DNA from: Pelagivirga sediminicola
Lineage (GTDB): Bacteria; Pseudomonadota; Alphaproteobacteria; Rhodobacterales; Rhodobacteraceae
Reading direction: 5' to 3'
Assembly (NCBI RefSeq): GCF_003072125.1
Contig: NZ_QCYH01000019.1
Location: 1 to 32,176, forward strand
Length of the DNA stretch: 32,176 nucleotides
Below are positions 1 to 6,790 of this stretch, one piece after another. Under the pieces are notes generated by a model. The model searched no databases and was not told the DNA's origin. It saw only the letters and a program-made list of their open reading frames with translations. How positions within the stretch are numbered: the first letter of the stretch is position 1; every line of letters begins with the position of its first letter. The translations under genes were made by a program, and so were the position numbers.

Positions 1-903
1 TATGGCATCATTGCCGAATCCATGGGCCGTACGGCCATGGTCCGCGGATCGCTGTCGCCCAAGCAGGGCTATGCCGGCCTTGTTCCGCGGATGCGCCCGC
101 AACCCCTGCTGACCATGGCCGACATGGGCGGCATGATGGACGGTATGGACATGAGTGGCATGGAAATGGGTGCCATGGACCATAATGCCATGACGATGTC
201 CTCGCAAAGCAGCGCTATGCCCGAGGGCATGGACCACAGCCAGATGGATATGTCCGGAGACATGGACGGAATCGATCACAGCCAAATGGACATGTCCGGC
301 ACCACAAAGGAATTGGACCACAGCCAGATGGACATGCCCAGCGAGACGAAGGAGATAGACCATAGCCAAATGGGCATGTCCGGCGGCATGACTGGCATGA
401 ACCACAGCGCGCGTGACAGCAAGATTGGCGAATTCTACGCACCGGGCAGCGGTCTGATCCCAAGCGCGGCGAATGGCGGCAAGTTCCTGTCCTACAACGA
501 TCTGAAGGCACTCCGGCCGCTTTACCGTGATCGCCCGGCGACCCGCACGATTGAGCTGCGCCTGACCGGCAACATGGAGCGTTACATCTGGTCCATCAAC
601 GGCGTGAAAATGGATGATGCCGAGCCGATCCGCCTGAAATACGGCGAGCGTGTCCGCTTCAAGTTCGTCAACGAAACGATGATGTCACACCCGATGCACC
701 TGCACGGCATGTGGTCGATCCTCGATACCGGCAAGGGCAAGTGGGACCCGATCAAGCACACGGTCAGCATCGCGCCCGGTACCACCGTCTATACCGAAAC
801 CGAGGTCGATGCGACGGGCCAATGGGCTTTCCACTGCCACCTGTCCTACCACGCCGAAGCGGGCATGTTCCGCAAGGTAATCGTCGAAGGTGGCCCGGCA
901 TGA
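1..903 (+). CDS. copA: CopA-type multicopper oxidase, C-terminal part (5' end outside window)
   Basis: The frame is open from base 1, so the gene starts upstream of the window; about 300 C-terminal residues are present. CopA proteins are periplasmic multicopper oxidases that bind copper and probably oxidise Cu(I) in copper resistance. Visible hallmarks are the C-terminal cupredoxin copper ligands HPMHLHGMW (near 690-720) and HCHLSYHAEAGMF (near 832-870), which supply the type 1 and trinuclear sites. Before them lies a Met/His/Asp-rich linker. It begins MADMGGMMDGMDMSGM and continues with four tandem 14-residue units built on DHSQMDMSG, which start at 232, 274, 316 and 358 (period exactly 42 bases). 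Such linkers bind extra copper in CopA. The stop codon lies directly before copB. The identification is firm; only the N-terminal two thirds are missing. Confidence 0.95.
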   Translation, partial: YGIIAESMGRTAMVRGSLSPKQGYAGLVPRMRPQPLLTMADMGGMMDGMDMSGMEMGAMDHNAMTMSSQSSAMPEGMDHSQMDMSGDMDGIDHSQMDMSGTTKELDHSQMDMPSETKEIDHSQMGMSGGMTGMNHSARDSKIGEFYAPGSGLIPSAANGGKFLSYNDLKALRPLYRDRPATRTIELRLTGNMERYIWSINGVKMDDAEPIRLKYGERVRFKFVNETMMSHPMHLHGMWSILDTGKGKWDPIKHTVSIAPGTTVYTETEVDATGQWAFHCHLSYHAEAGMFRKVIVEGGPA

Positions 904-932
904 ACAGCGTTAGCAAAACAAGGATTGAACCG

Positions 933-1637
933 ATGAAAACGATCTACCTGCCCGCTCTCGGTTCGGTGCTGGTGTCCATGGCGTGGACGCCGGCGGCGGC
1001 CGAGCCGATCATCTGGGGCCTTCAAGCCGAGCAACTCGAATACCGGTTCAACGATGGCGAAGACGCGTTCGTCTGGGATTTCGACGCGCTTGCCGGGTCG
1101 GACGAGCTGCGCTTTGTCTGGCGCAGCGAAGGCGAGGTTGGCGAGTCCTCGGGTGACTTTGAGGGGTTGGAGAACCAGCTGCGCCTGCAAATGCCGATCT
1201 CGACCTTCTTTGACGCGGTCGTCGGCATTCAGGCCAGCACGCCGGACGGGGCGCCGGACCGTTACAACGCCGTCTTTGGCGTCAAGGGACTGGCACCGCA
1301 ATGGTTCGAGATCGACGCGGATCTCTATGTGTCGGATCACCCGTTCTTCCGGGTCGAGGCGGAATATGAGGCGCTGCTGACGAACCGCCTGATCCTGACG
1401 CCCAGCGTCGAGATGACCTTTCCTCTCAAGGACGATGCCGCCCGCAATCAAGGCGCTGGCGGGCCGACATTCGAGATCGGGGCGCGCGTCAGCTACGACC
1501 TGATCGACCGCGCCGTGTCGCCCTATGTCGGCATCAATTACGAGCGGTCTTTCGGGGATACCGCAGACATGCTGCGCGCGGCGGGCGAGGACAAGGACGC
1601 GTTCTCCGTCGTCGTCGGCACGCGCATCATGTTCTAA
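933..1637 (+). CDS. copB: CopB copper resistance outer-membrane protein
   Basis: This 234-residue protein fits the CopB family, an outer-membrane beta-barrel that works with CopA in periplasmic copper resistance. The chosen start (ATG 933) has an AAGGAT-type ribosome site about 8 bases upstream and gives a clean signal peptide, MKTIYLPALGSVLVSMAW, cleaved after TPAAA. An alternative ATG at 900 overlaps the copA stop (ATGA) and would add 11 residues before the signal peptide. The body shows alternating amphipathic strands typical of the family (WGLQAEQLEYRF, LRFVWRSEGEV, YVGINYERSFG) and ends in VVVGTRIMF with a terminal aromatic residue, as expected for outer-membrane insertion. This copy lacks the Met/His-rich N-terminal stretch seen in longer CopB proteins. 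Confidence 0.93.
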   Translation: MKTIYLPALGSVLVSMAWTPAAAEPIIWGLQAEQLEYRFNDGEDAFVWDFDALAGSDELRFVWRSEGEVGESSGDFEGLENQLRLQMPISTFFDAVVGIQASTPDGAPDRYNAVFGVKGLAPQWFEIDADLYVSDHPFFRVEAEYEALLTNRLILTPSVEMTFPLKDDAARNQGAGGPTFEIGARVSYDLIDRAVSPYVGINYERSFGDTADMLRAAGEDKDAFSVVVGTRIMF

Positions 1638-1656
1638 CGGGCGCAATGACAAGAGT

Positions 1657-1680
1657 GCATCCCGCAGGCCTGCGGGATGC
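1657..1680. terminator. Perfect 24-bp palindrome between copB and the histidine kinase
   Basis: The two 12-base arms, GCATCCCGCAGG and its exact complement, abut with no spacer. The palindrome lies between the ends of two convergent genes (copB stops at 1637, the kinase at 1696). It could act as a bidirectional terminator, although neither side has a clear T run. Confidence 0.55.
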
Positions 1681-1695
1681 GAACCGGGGGACAAG

Positions 1696-3087
1696 TCAAC
1701 TCTGGTCGCTGCCCTTTCGGGGCAGAACCAAAGTCGCGATCAACCCACCTTCCGGCCGGTTTTCCAGACGAACATCGCCCCCATGGGCACGCGCAATCGT
1801 CCGGGCGATCGACAGGCCCAGCCCCGTCCCGCCGGTATTGCGCGAACGTGATCTCTCGAGCCGAAAGAACGGCTCGAAGACACGCTCCATTTCGGCTTGG
1901 GGAATGCCGGGGCCGCTATCCAGAATTTCGATGGCCACAGTTTCCGTGCCGCCCCGAGCAGACACGGTGGCGCCCCCTCCGTATCGCTGCGCATTCACAA
2001 TGAGGTTGCGCAAGGCGCGGCGCATCGCATTTGGGCGCAGCCGGACATGTATTAGGCCAACATCGCCAATCTCGAAACCTCCGTGCATGTCCTGCTGCAG
2101 TTTTTCAAGAAAGTCGCGCATGTCCACCGTCTGAGCTTCCTCTGAGGTGGCCATGCCGCGCGCGAAGGCCAGGGTCCTTTCGACCATGTCCTGCATCTCT
2201 TCGATAGAAGAGATCATGCTGACGCGAATATCCTCGTCGTCGACGATTTCGGCATGGACGCGGAGCGCCGTCAGCGGTGAGCGCAGATCATGCCCCAGCG
2301 CCGCCAGAACCCTGGTGCGATCGGCAATGTGGCGGGTCAGGCGGTCCTGCATATCGTTGAAGGCCACCGTCAGATCGCGCACTTCGCGCGGGCCCATTGC
2401 AGGCAGCGTGCCCGGCGCTTCGCCCCTGCCAAAGCTTTCGGCGGCGGACGCCACGCGCCGCAGCGGCCCCGTCAAACGGCTCAACAAAAACCATATCGCA
2501 GCAACCAGCAGCAGAGCGGCGGTGATACCGAAACTAAGGGTCGAGACGAGCGGCCACTGAAGCGGCGGGCGATTGAACCGCGTATCGACGTTCAGCCATC
2601 GCCCGTCCTGCAGCCCCACCGATACGGTCATCTCGAGCGTCAGCAGCCCGCCAGGAACCATTTGCAGATGCATATTGGTGCCGTCTGCGTTGATATGGGA
2701 CATTGGCATCAGCGTCCCCTCGGCCTCGTGCAGTTCGACCCTGATCGGGCGATTGTCCTTTGGCCCCAAAAGCGCGCGCATGCGGGCCTCGACACTGCCA
2801 CGGTCGACATGATCGAGATGATCGACAGCCGGCTCGGACGTCACATCAAACCGCACCAGAGGCGAGTCAGCCGCGCGCAGGATCGACGCCTGCAGTTCCA
2901 GCGGCGCCTCCTCGATGAGACGGGCGACATTCGCAGCGCGTCCCGCCGCTTCGGCCCCGAGGGCCGCGCGAACTGCAAGGCCGCGTTCGTCCACGAAGAG
3001 CCACAGGCTGATCGCTTGCGCCAGCATCAGCGCACCGATGATCAGCAGCACCAACTGGCCCCGCAAGCTTCCCAGAAATCTGCGCAT
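1696..3087 (-). CDS. Sensor histidine kinase, EnvZ/CpxA-like
   Basis: A 463-residue inner-membrane sensor kinase. Membrane segments lie at about 11-32 and 181-204 and flank a periplasmic domain of about 150 residues. A HAMP linker (205-255) follows, then the dimerisation/phosphoacceptor helix with H266 in LGHDLRSPLTALR, and the ATPase domain with an N box (RNLIVNAQRYG, 360-370), G1 (DSGPGIP, from 390), F box (FEPFFRLERS) and G2 (GGTGLGLS). The periplasmic part contains Met/His clusters (MPMSH near 127-131, MHLQM near 139-143) that might bind metal; the true stimulus is unknown. Its ATG shares one base with the stop of the response-regulator gene (TGATG), so the two are translated together. 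Convergent copB suggests, but does not prove, a role in copper response. Confidence 0.92.
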   Translation of the reverse strand: MRRFLGSLRGQLVLLIIGALMLAQAISLWLFVDERGLAVRAALGAEAAGRAANVARLIEEAPLELQASILRAADSPLVRFDVTSEPAVDHLDHVDRGSVEARMRALLGPKDNRPIRVELHEAEGTLMPMSHINADGTNMHLQMVPGGLLTLEMTVSVGLQDGRWLNVDTRFNRPPLQWPLVSTLSFGITAALLLVAAIWFLLSRLTGPLRRVASAAESFGRGEAPGTLPAMGPREVRDLTVAFNDMQDRLTRHIADRTRVLAALGHDLRSPLTALRVHAEIVDDEDIRVSMISSIEEMQDMVERTLAFARGMATSEEAQTVDMRDFLEKLQQDMHGGFEIGDVGLIHVRLRPNAMRRALRNLIVNAQRYGGGATVSARGGTETVAIEILDSGPGIPQAEMERVFEPFFRLERSRSRNTGGTGLGLSIARTIARAHGGDVRLENRPEGGLIATLVLPRKGSDQS

Positions 3088-3809
3088 CAGCTTGCGTCCT
3101 CAACTTCGGCAGACAGGCAATATCCCTCGCCCCGCACGGTCGTGATCAGCTTGGGTCGCATCGGATCCTTTTCGACGCTGCGCCGCAGCCTGCTGATCTG
3201 ATTGTCGATCGTCCGATCAAACAGTCCGGGCGTTCGCCCAGCAGTCAGATCCAGAAGCTGCTCACGCGTCAGGACAAGGCGCGGCCGCTCCAGAAGGACG
3301 GTCAGAAGTTTGAATTCGGACACGGAGAGCTGTGCTTCCACACCCTCGTCATCTACCAGAACGCGGGTGTCGGTATCCAGCATCTGGTGCCCGAACCTGA
3401 TACGCTTTCCAGTCAATGTTCCCCCAAACACTTCGGGCCGGGCCGAGCGTCTGACGATGGCCTTGATGCGCGCCAGCAATTCACGCGGATTGAAAGGCTT
3501 GGCCAGATAATCATCCGCACCGACTTCGAGGCCGACGATACGGTCCATCTCTTCTCCCAAGGCCGTGAGCATCAGGATGGGTATCGAGCCGTTGGAGGAT
3601 AGACGCCGACAGACAGAAAGTCCGTCCTCTCCGGGCATCATGACATCCAGCACAATAAGATCGAATCGGCTTTTCGCCAATTCCGCATCCATTTCAGACG
3701 CATTTTCAGCCTTCGTCACCCGCATCCCGTTCTTCACGAGATAACGGGACACTGCGTTTCGAATTTCAAGGCTGTCGTCAACGACAAGGATATGAGGCAC
3801 ATCTGACAT
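3087..3809 (-). CDS. OmpR-family response regulator
   Basis: A 240-residue two-domain regulator. The receiver domain has acidic residues D11 and D12, phosphoacceptor D55 in LIVLDVMMPGEDG, T82 and K104 (DDYLAKPF). The C-terminal winged-helix domain has the OmpR/PhoB pattern ending in LITTVRGEGYCLSA. It is the first gene of a two-gene operon with the kinase and reads away from the small exported protein at 3992. The roughly 180-base divergent region between them holds GTTACAA repeats that are good candidates for its own binding site. The family is certain; the regulon is not known. Copper genes and the exported protein are the obvious candidates. Confidence 0.93.
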   Translation of the reverse strand: MSDVPHILVVDDSLEIRNAVSRYLVKNGMRVTKAENASEMDAELAKSRFDLIVLDVMMPGEDGLSVCRRLSSNGSIPILMLTALGEEMDRIVGLEVGADDYLAKPFNPRELLARIKAIVRRSARPEVFGGTLTGKRIRFGHQMLDTDTRVLVDDEGVEAQLSVSEFKLLTVLLERPRLVLTREQLLDLTAGRTPGLFDRTIDNQISRLRRSVEKDPMRPKLITTVRGEGYCLSAEVEDAS

Positions 3810-3862
3810 ATGGCGTTAGTATAGGTTCTCCGGTGAGATGTATCTGCTACTTGCCTGAAAAA

Positions 3863-3909
3863 TGTAACGAAAAGTATCATAGGGACGCCACGTTACAAGC
3901 CGTTACAAA
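3863..3909. promoter_or_regulatory. Candidate response-regulator binding region (GTTACAA repeats)
   Basis: Two GTTACAA heptamers occur as direct repeats at 3892 and 3902, exactly 10 bases apart, which is the spacing OmpR-family dimers usually need. A third half-site in inverse orientation, TGTAAC, lies at 3863. The cluster sits between the regulator gene start (3809) and the exported-protein gene (3992), so it could control both directions. Confidence 0.5.
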
Positions 3910-3991
3910 GCCGCCTGCGAGGCCCATTGCGAATGCCTGTGCAATGCTCAATTTGAGGTCATCGACAACGAGAGCAGAAGGAAGCTTCATA

Positions 3992-4291
3992 ATGAAACGC
4001 AATATCATCCACGTCTTCGCACTGGCCAGCGCCATTTTCGCAGGCGGCGTTGCCTTGGCAGATTCGGGTTACAGAACAGGCCATCACGAATTTCGTGCGC
4101 AGAGCGCCGGATCAAACTCCGGAGTAATGACGAAAAGCAGCGTCGGGCATAACGGCGCTTTCCTTGACGGAAAGGTTAACCCAAACGACGCCGATGTCCA
4201 CCCCCGGAACATGCAACGGCGCGATATGAGGACGGGACGCGATAGAGAGTACAGTAGCCCGCTGCCTCCGAATGCCGGTAACGACCGCTGA
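3992..4291 (+). CDS. Small exported protein, function unknown
   Basis: A 99-residue protein with a convincing signal peptide (MKRNIIHVFALASAIFAGG, cleavage near VALA-DS). The start at 3992 follows an AGAAGGA ribosome site; a longer in-frame reading from 3833 has no such site and would bury the signal peptide. The mature part is short, polar and rich in His, Arg, Asn and Gly (TGHHEFRAQ, VHPRNMQRRDMRTGR), with no domain I recognise. It reads divergently from the two-component operon, across the GTTACAA repeats, and ends in a hairpin, so it is probably a single-gene unit under that regulator. A periplasmic metal- or stress-related role is only a guess. Confidence 0.7.
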   Translation: MKRNIIHVFALASAIFAGGVALADSGYRTGHHEFRAQSAGSNSGVMTKSSVGHNGAFLDGKVNPNDADVHPRNMQRRDMRTGRDREYSSPLPPNAGNDR

Positions 4292-4308
4292 ACAAAGAGA
4301 CACTTTTA

Positions 4309-4335
4309 TGCACGGCGCACAAAACGCGCCGTGCA
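4309..4335 (+). terminator. Hairpin after the exported-protein gene
   Basis: Arms TGCACGGCGC (4309-4318) and GCGCCGTGCA (4326-4335) are perfectly complementary around a 7-base loop, 18 bases after the stop of the gene at 3992. The arms are strong and GC-rich, but only a weak T stretch follows. Confidence 0.6.
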
Positions 4336-4512
4336 GCTTAACCCAGAAAGGAATGCGTCATTTCCAAGTGCCACTGTGAGAAAGCAAGCAAAGTTGCCCG
4401 CGATCTGCGTATCGCTCTTGGGCACTCGTGACCTTAAATCTGAACCAGATCAAGAAAAGCCACCGATCAGAAGCTAATACTTGAATACGCAATACAAGAA
4501 AAGAACGGAAGC

Positions 4513-4878
4513 ATGTTCAGATCAATGCAGAGAAATTGGGCCATTTGGATGCGGGCGGTGACAGTTGCTGCCGCAGTCACGGCCATTCTTGCCTCTGCGT
4601 TGGCTGTGTCGCCAAAAATCAATCATCGCGACTTAACCGCGCAACCTGCCGTCGCTTCGGCGGCTGGCGGCGGCGTGATCGTTGACCGCGCCGCGCAGCC
4701 CGGGTCCGACAGGAACTGCCATAGCGGGCACAGCTGCATTCTGGTGAATCTGCCTACCAACGATTTGGCTTTGACGCGTTTCGATAGCGCGCCGGAGATC
4801 TCCCGAGAGACGGATTTTCTACCATCCGCGGCAGAAAAGATGCGCTTCCATCCGCCGCGAATCCTTTCACACGTCTGA
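4513..4878 (+). CDS. Small membrane-anchored or exported protein with a CHSGHSC motif
   Basis: A 121-residue protein with a basic N terminus followed by one hydrophobic segment (about residues 14-32, VTVAAAVTAILASALAV). This is either a signal anchor or an uncleaved signal peptide. The exported part contains CHSGHSC followed by ILVNLP, a compact Cys/His motif that could bind a metal or form a disulfide. Translation probably starts at 4513 (ATG after ACGGAAGC); an ATG at 4525 is an alternative. It lies 52 bases upstream of the ECF sigma gene in the same direction and may be co-transcribed with it. I do not recognise the family. It shows no anti-sigma (zinc-finger or RskA-like) signature. Confidence 0.6.
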   Translation: MFRSMQRNWAIWMRAVTVAAAVTAILASALAVSPKINHRDLTAQPAVASAAGGGVIVDRAAQPGSDRNCHSGHSCILVNLPTNDLALTRFDSAPEISRETDFLPSAAEKMRFHPPRILSHV

Positions 4879-4930
4879 CCGCTAGTACCGGATTCCGGTG
4901 CTGCACGAAACCATGTGAAAGGAGCGAAAC

Positions 4931-5560
4931 ATGTTCGCTGAACCAAGACCCGCAATGCCAGAGGTCTCGCGTTGTGACACCGAGGCAAAACTCATCGAAG
5001 GCCGCAACAAGTTTCTCGGGTTTCTTCGCAAACGCCTCAGCTCTGCGCAGGATGCCGAAGATGTTTTTCAGGATTTCTGCGTCAAGGTGCTGCAAAGCCA
5101 CGCCACTATTAGGAGCGGCGAGCGACTGGATGCCTGGATGGGCATCACCTTGCGGCACACTCTGACCGACTATTATCGGCGTCGGGCGACGAGAAATCGA
5201 GGGGCAGAAGCCTATGCAAACGAGGCCAAAATACTGGCGCCGGAGACAGAGGATTTCGATGGCCGCGCCTGCAGTTGCGTTTCTGCCGCGATGCGAAAGC
5301 TGGATCCTGCCCAAGCCGAATTGCTGACGCGTCTGGATTTGAGGGACGATTCACGCAAAGAGATTGCGGCTGATCTGGGGGTGAGTCTGAACGCCTTGGG
5401 TGTCCGCGTCCATCGAAGCCGAGCTGCATTGAAGACAAAGATTGCCGAGTTCTGCCCGGTCTGCGGCGAAGGCCGGTTTATGCAGTGTGACTGTAACCAT
5501 TCGCGCAATATACGATCCTTGTCGTCCCCGCCTCAGAGGGAATTGATGCCCCAGATGTAA
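4931..5560 (+). CDS. ECF-type RNA polymerase sigma factor with Cys-rich C-terminal tail
   Basis: A 209-residue group IV sigma factor. Region 2 spans about residues 27-90 (AQDAEDVFQDFCVKVL, then DAWMGITLRHTLTDYYRRR) and region 4 about 118-172 (LDPAQAELLTRLDL, then KEIAADLGVSLNALGVRVHRSR). A CSC motif (C114, C116) sits before region 4. The tail after region 4 carries CPVC...CDCNH (C175, C178, C186, C188, H190). Some ECF factors, such as CorE, sense metal through a Cys-rich tail instead of a separate anti-sigma factor, so direct metal or redox sensing is plausible here. No classical anti-sigma gene lies next to it. The start at 4931 has a very good AAAGGAG site. It leads a run of small genes on the same strand. 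Confidence 0.88.
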   Translation: MFAEPRPAMPEVSRCDTEAKLIEGRNKFLGFLRKRLSSAQDAEDVFQDFCVKVLQSHATIRSGERLDAWMGITLRHTLTDYYRRRATRNRGAEAYANEAKILAPETEDFDGRACSCVSAAMRKLDPAQAELLTRLDLRDDSRKEIAADLGVSLNALGVRVHRSRAALKTKIAEFCPVCGEGRFMQCDCNHSRNIRSLSSPPQRELMPQM

Positions 5561-5616
5561 GGATCTTTCATGCCGCGCGTCTCTTGATCAACAGCAGCTT
5601 TTATCGGGAGGTGTCA

Positions 5617-5793
5617 ATGACTGGACCGGGCGAGAGCCGTCGTGAAGCTGATATGCACGATCAGCCGATTGGGCGTCCTGCGGCCCTCAGACGGGCAGGG
5701 CGGCATGGTTTCAAGAGCGCTGATGCTTTAACGAGCAGAGCACCTTCGCGGAGAAAGCATCATTGCAGCTCTGTCTGCGGAACATGCTCGTGA
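5617..5793 (+). CDS. Possible 58-residue small protein with a Cys-rich end
   Basis: The strongest evidence is a near-ideal ribosome site (GGGAGGTGTCA then ATG) at a start with no other gene to serve. The product is basic and ends in HHCSSVCGTCS. It overlaps the start of the next gene by 10 bases, which would allow translational coupling. There is no recognisable domain and the middle looks low in structure, so it could be a leader peptide for the sigma4-like gene rather than a functional protein. Confidence 0.45.
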   Translation: MTGPGESRREADMHDQPIGRPAALRRAGRHGFKSADALTSRAPSRRKHHCSSVCGTCS

Positions 5794-6098
5794 AATCACC
5801 GAGCAATGCAGATCCAATTCGCGACGAGGAGCTAGGAGCGCTGATATGCGACTGCCTCGACTTGCTCTTGTCGACGCTTCCACCGCAACAGGCAAACGTT
5901 GTTCGCGCCATCGATTTGGAAGGGGCGGTGCCCAAATCGGTTGCTGACAAACATGGGCTCAGCCTGAACGAGGTGACCATGCATCTTGCCCTCGGGCGGC
6001 AAGGCCTGAAGGATCGGATTGGCGAGATGCACATGATTTGCCGACAGCACGGCGTTGCGGGCTGCGGTTGCCAGTTGAACGGCGATGCAAAAACCTGA
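5784..6098 (+). CDS. Sigma4-only relative of the ECF factor, Cys-rich tail
   Basis: A 104-residue protein that matches only the C-terminal half of the sigma factor at 4931. It has the CDC motif (C22, C24), a region-4-like helix-turn-helix (STLPPQQANVVRAIDLEG, then KSVADKHGLSLNEVTMHLALGR) and the same type of tail, here CRQHGVAGCGC (C86, H89, C94, C96). It has no region 2, so it cannot bind the -10 element or the beta-prime coiled coil like a full sigma factor. It may be a regulator that competes with or modulates the full-length paralogue, or a shortened remnant. The ATG at 5784 has only a weak ribosome site but overlaps the upstream small gene. A TTG at 5763 is an alternative start. Confidence 0.65.
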   Translation: MLVKSPSNADPIRDEELGALICDCLDLLLSTLPPQQANVVRAIDLEGAVPKSVADKHGLSLNEVTMHLALGRQGLKDRIGEMHMICRQHGVAGCGCQLNGDAKT

Positions 6099-6177
6099 GC
6101 TGCTTGCTGTCTGTAATGCTGGGCCGCCCGGCGCGTCTTAACTCTATAGAAGTCAATTCCTGATGGAGGATATGAAC

Positions 6178-6369
6178 ATGTGCGCGAAGGCGAACACACA
6201 AACCGCAATACCTGAACAGAAACAAGGTGGCTGTTGCTGCGAGTCGGCCGTGGATGCGCCGAAAAGTACCGCCGATGAAATTCGCAAACCCGCTGTGGCA
6301 GAGGGGCAGGGTGCTTCGGTTAAGGAGAGTGCTGGTGTTCGATCCAAAGGTTGCTGTGGCGGGCATTGA
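6178..6369 (+). CDS. Small Cys-rich, metallothionein-like protein
   Basis: A 63-residue soluble protein with Cys clusters at both ends: C2, C19-C20-C21 in GGCCCES, and C59-C60 in the terminal GCCGGH. The middle is polar and Lys/Glu/Ala-rich, with no predicted fold I recognise. The ATG at 6178 sits 8 bases after GGAGG; in-frame ATGs at 6172 and 6163 are too close to, or upstream of, that site. Vicinal cysteines plus a terminal His suggest intracellular binding of soft metals, in keeping with the sigma factors bearing Cys tails just upstream. This is inference from composition and context. Confidence 0.65.
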   Translation: MCAKANTQTAIPEQKQGGCCCESAVDAPKSTADEIRKPAVAEGQGASVKESAGVRSKGCCGGH

Positions 6370-6422
6370 TCCGTCCAAGCTCGATCATTTGCACAAGGCT
6401 ATGAGATTCAAGGAGACCCAAC

Positions 6423-6569
6423 ATGACACTTATTCCGTTTATCCTCGCATTTGGCATGTCCCTCTTTCTTGCAGGCTGGGCCGCTCATCGGCGGGCTGAA
6501 ATCACAGCTTTGGCGAGGGTTATGTGCCCACACAGAAATCCTACAAGCAGATCAAAGGACCTATTCTGA
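6423..6569 (+). CDS. 48-residue small membrane protein
   Basis: A short reading frame with a very good ribosome site (AAGGAGACCCAAC then ATG) and one N-terminal hydrophobic helix (MTLIPFILAFGMSLFLAGWAA), followed by a basic, polar tail with a single Cys. Its TGA shares one base with the ATG of the next gene (TGATG), which argues for translation. The tail looks unusual and may have been altered by a frameshift. No family recognised. Confidence 0.5.
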   Translation: MTLIPFILAFGMSLFLAGWAAHRRAEITALARVMCPHRNPTSRSKDLF

Positions 6570-6790
6570 TGTTCAGAGAAATCACGGCCGCAACCTCGGC
6601 GTTGCTAATGACGACCGCCATAGCAGTCGCTCAGCCCAGGCCCGCATTTTACGCGGTGGATGCGGATGTGGGTAACGTACCGGAACTGTCGCCGAAAGAC
6701 GTCTCTGTTTTGCGCAGATTTACCGAAGGCGGCGAGTTGCATGGGATGCCAACATTCGGCCGGGATATAGATGGATCAAACCATGAATGA
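6569..6790 (+). CDS. 73-residue exported protein, unknown function
   Basis: The start at 6569 overlaps the preceding stop and has an AAAGGA site 9 bases upstream. The product has a signal-peptide-like N terminus (REITAATSALLMTTAIAVAQ). The mature part is a short acidic stretch (YAVDADVGNVPELSPKD) followed by VLRRFTEGGELHGMPTFGRD. Its 3' end overlaps the methyltransferase-family gene by 20 bases, suggesting one operon. I do not recognise the family. Confidence 0.55.
   Translation: MFREITAATSALLMTTAIAVAQPRPAFYAVDADVGNVPELSPKDVSVLRRFTEGGELHGMPTFGRDIDGSNHE

Noticed and set aside
232..399. CRISPR-like or noncoding repeat array
   Set aside because: The 42-base periodicity is in frame and encodes the Met/His linker of CopA, so it is a protein repeat.
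846..1694. 282-residue frame on the - strand opposite copB
   Set aside because: It mirrors the copB coding frame, has no ribosome site and has random Arg/Asp-rich composition; copB is clearly real.
2290..3201. 303-residue + frame opposite the histidine kinase
   Set aside because: It is the antisense shadow of a well-conserved kinase gene; Gln/Arg/His-rich and without any motif.
5711..6208. 165-residue - frame over the sigma4-like gene
   Set aside because: No ribosome site or domain; the + strand carries matching Cys and helix-turn-helix motifs.
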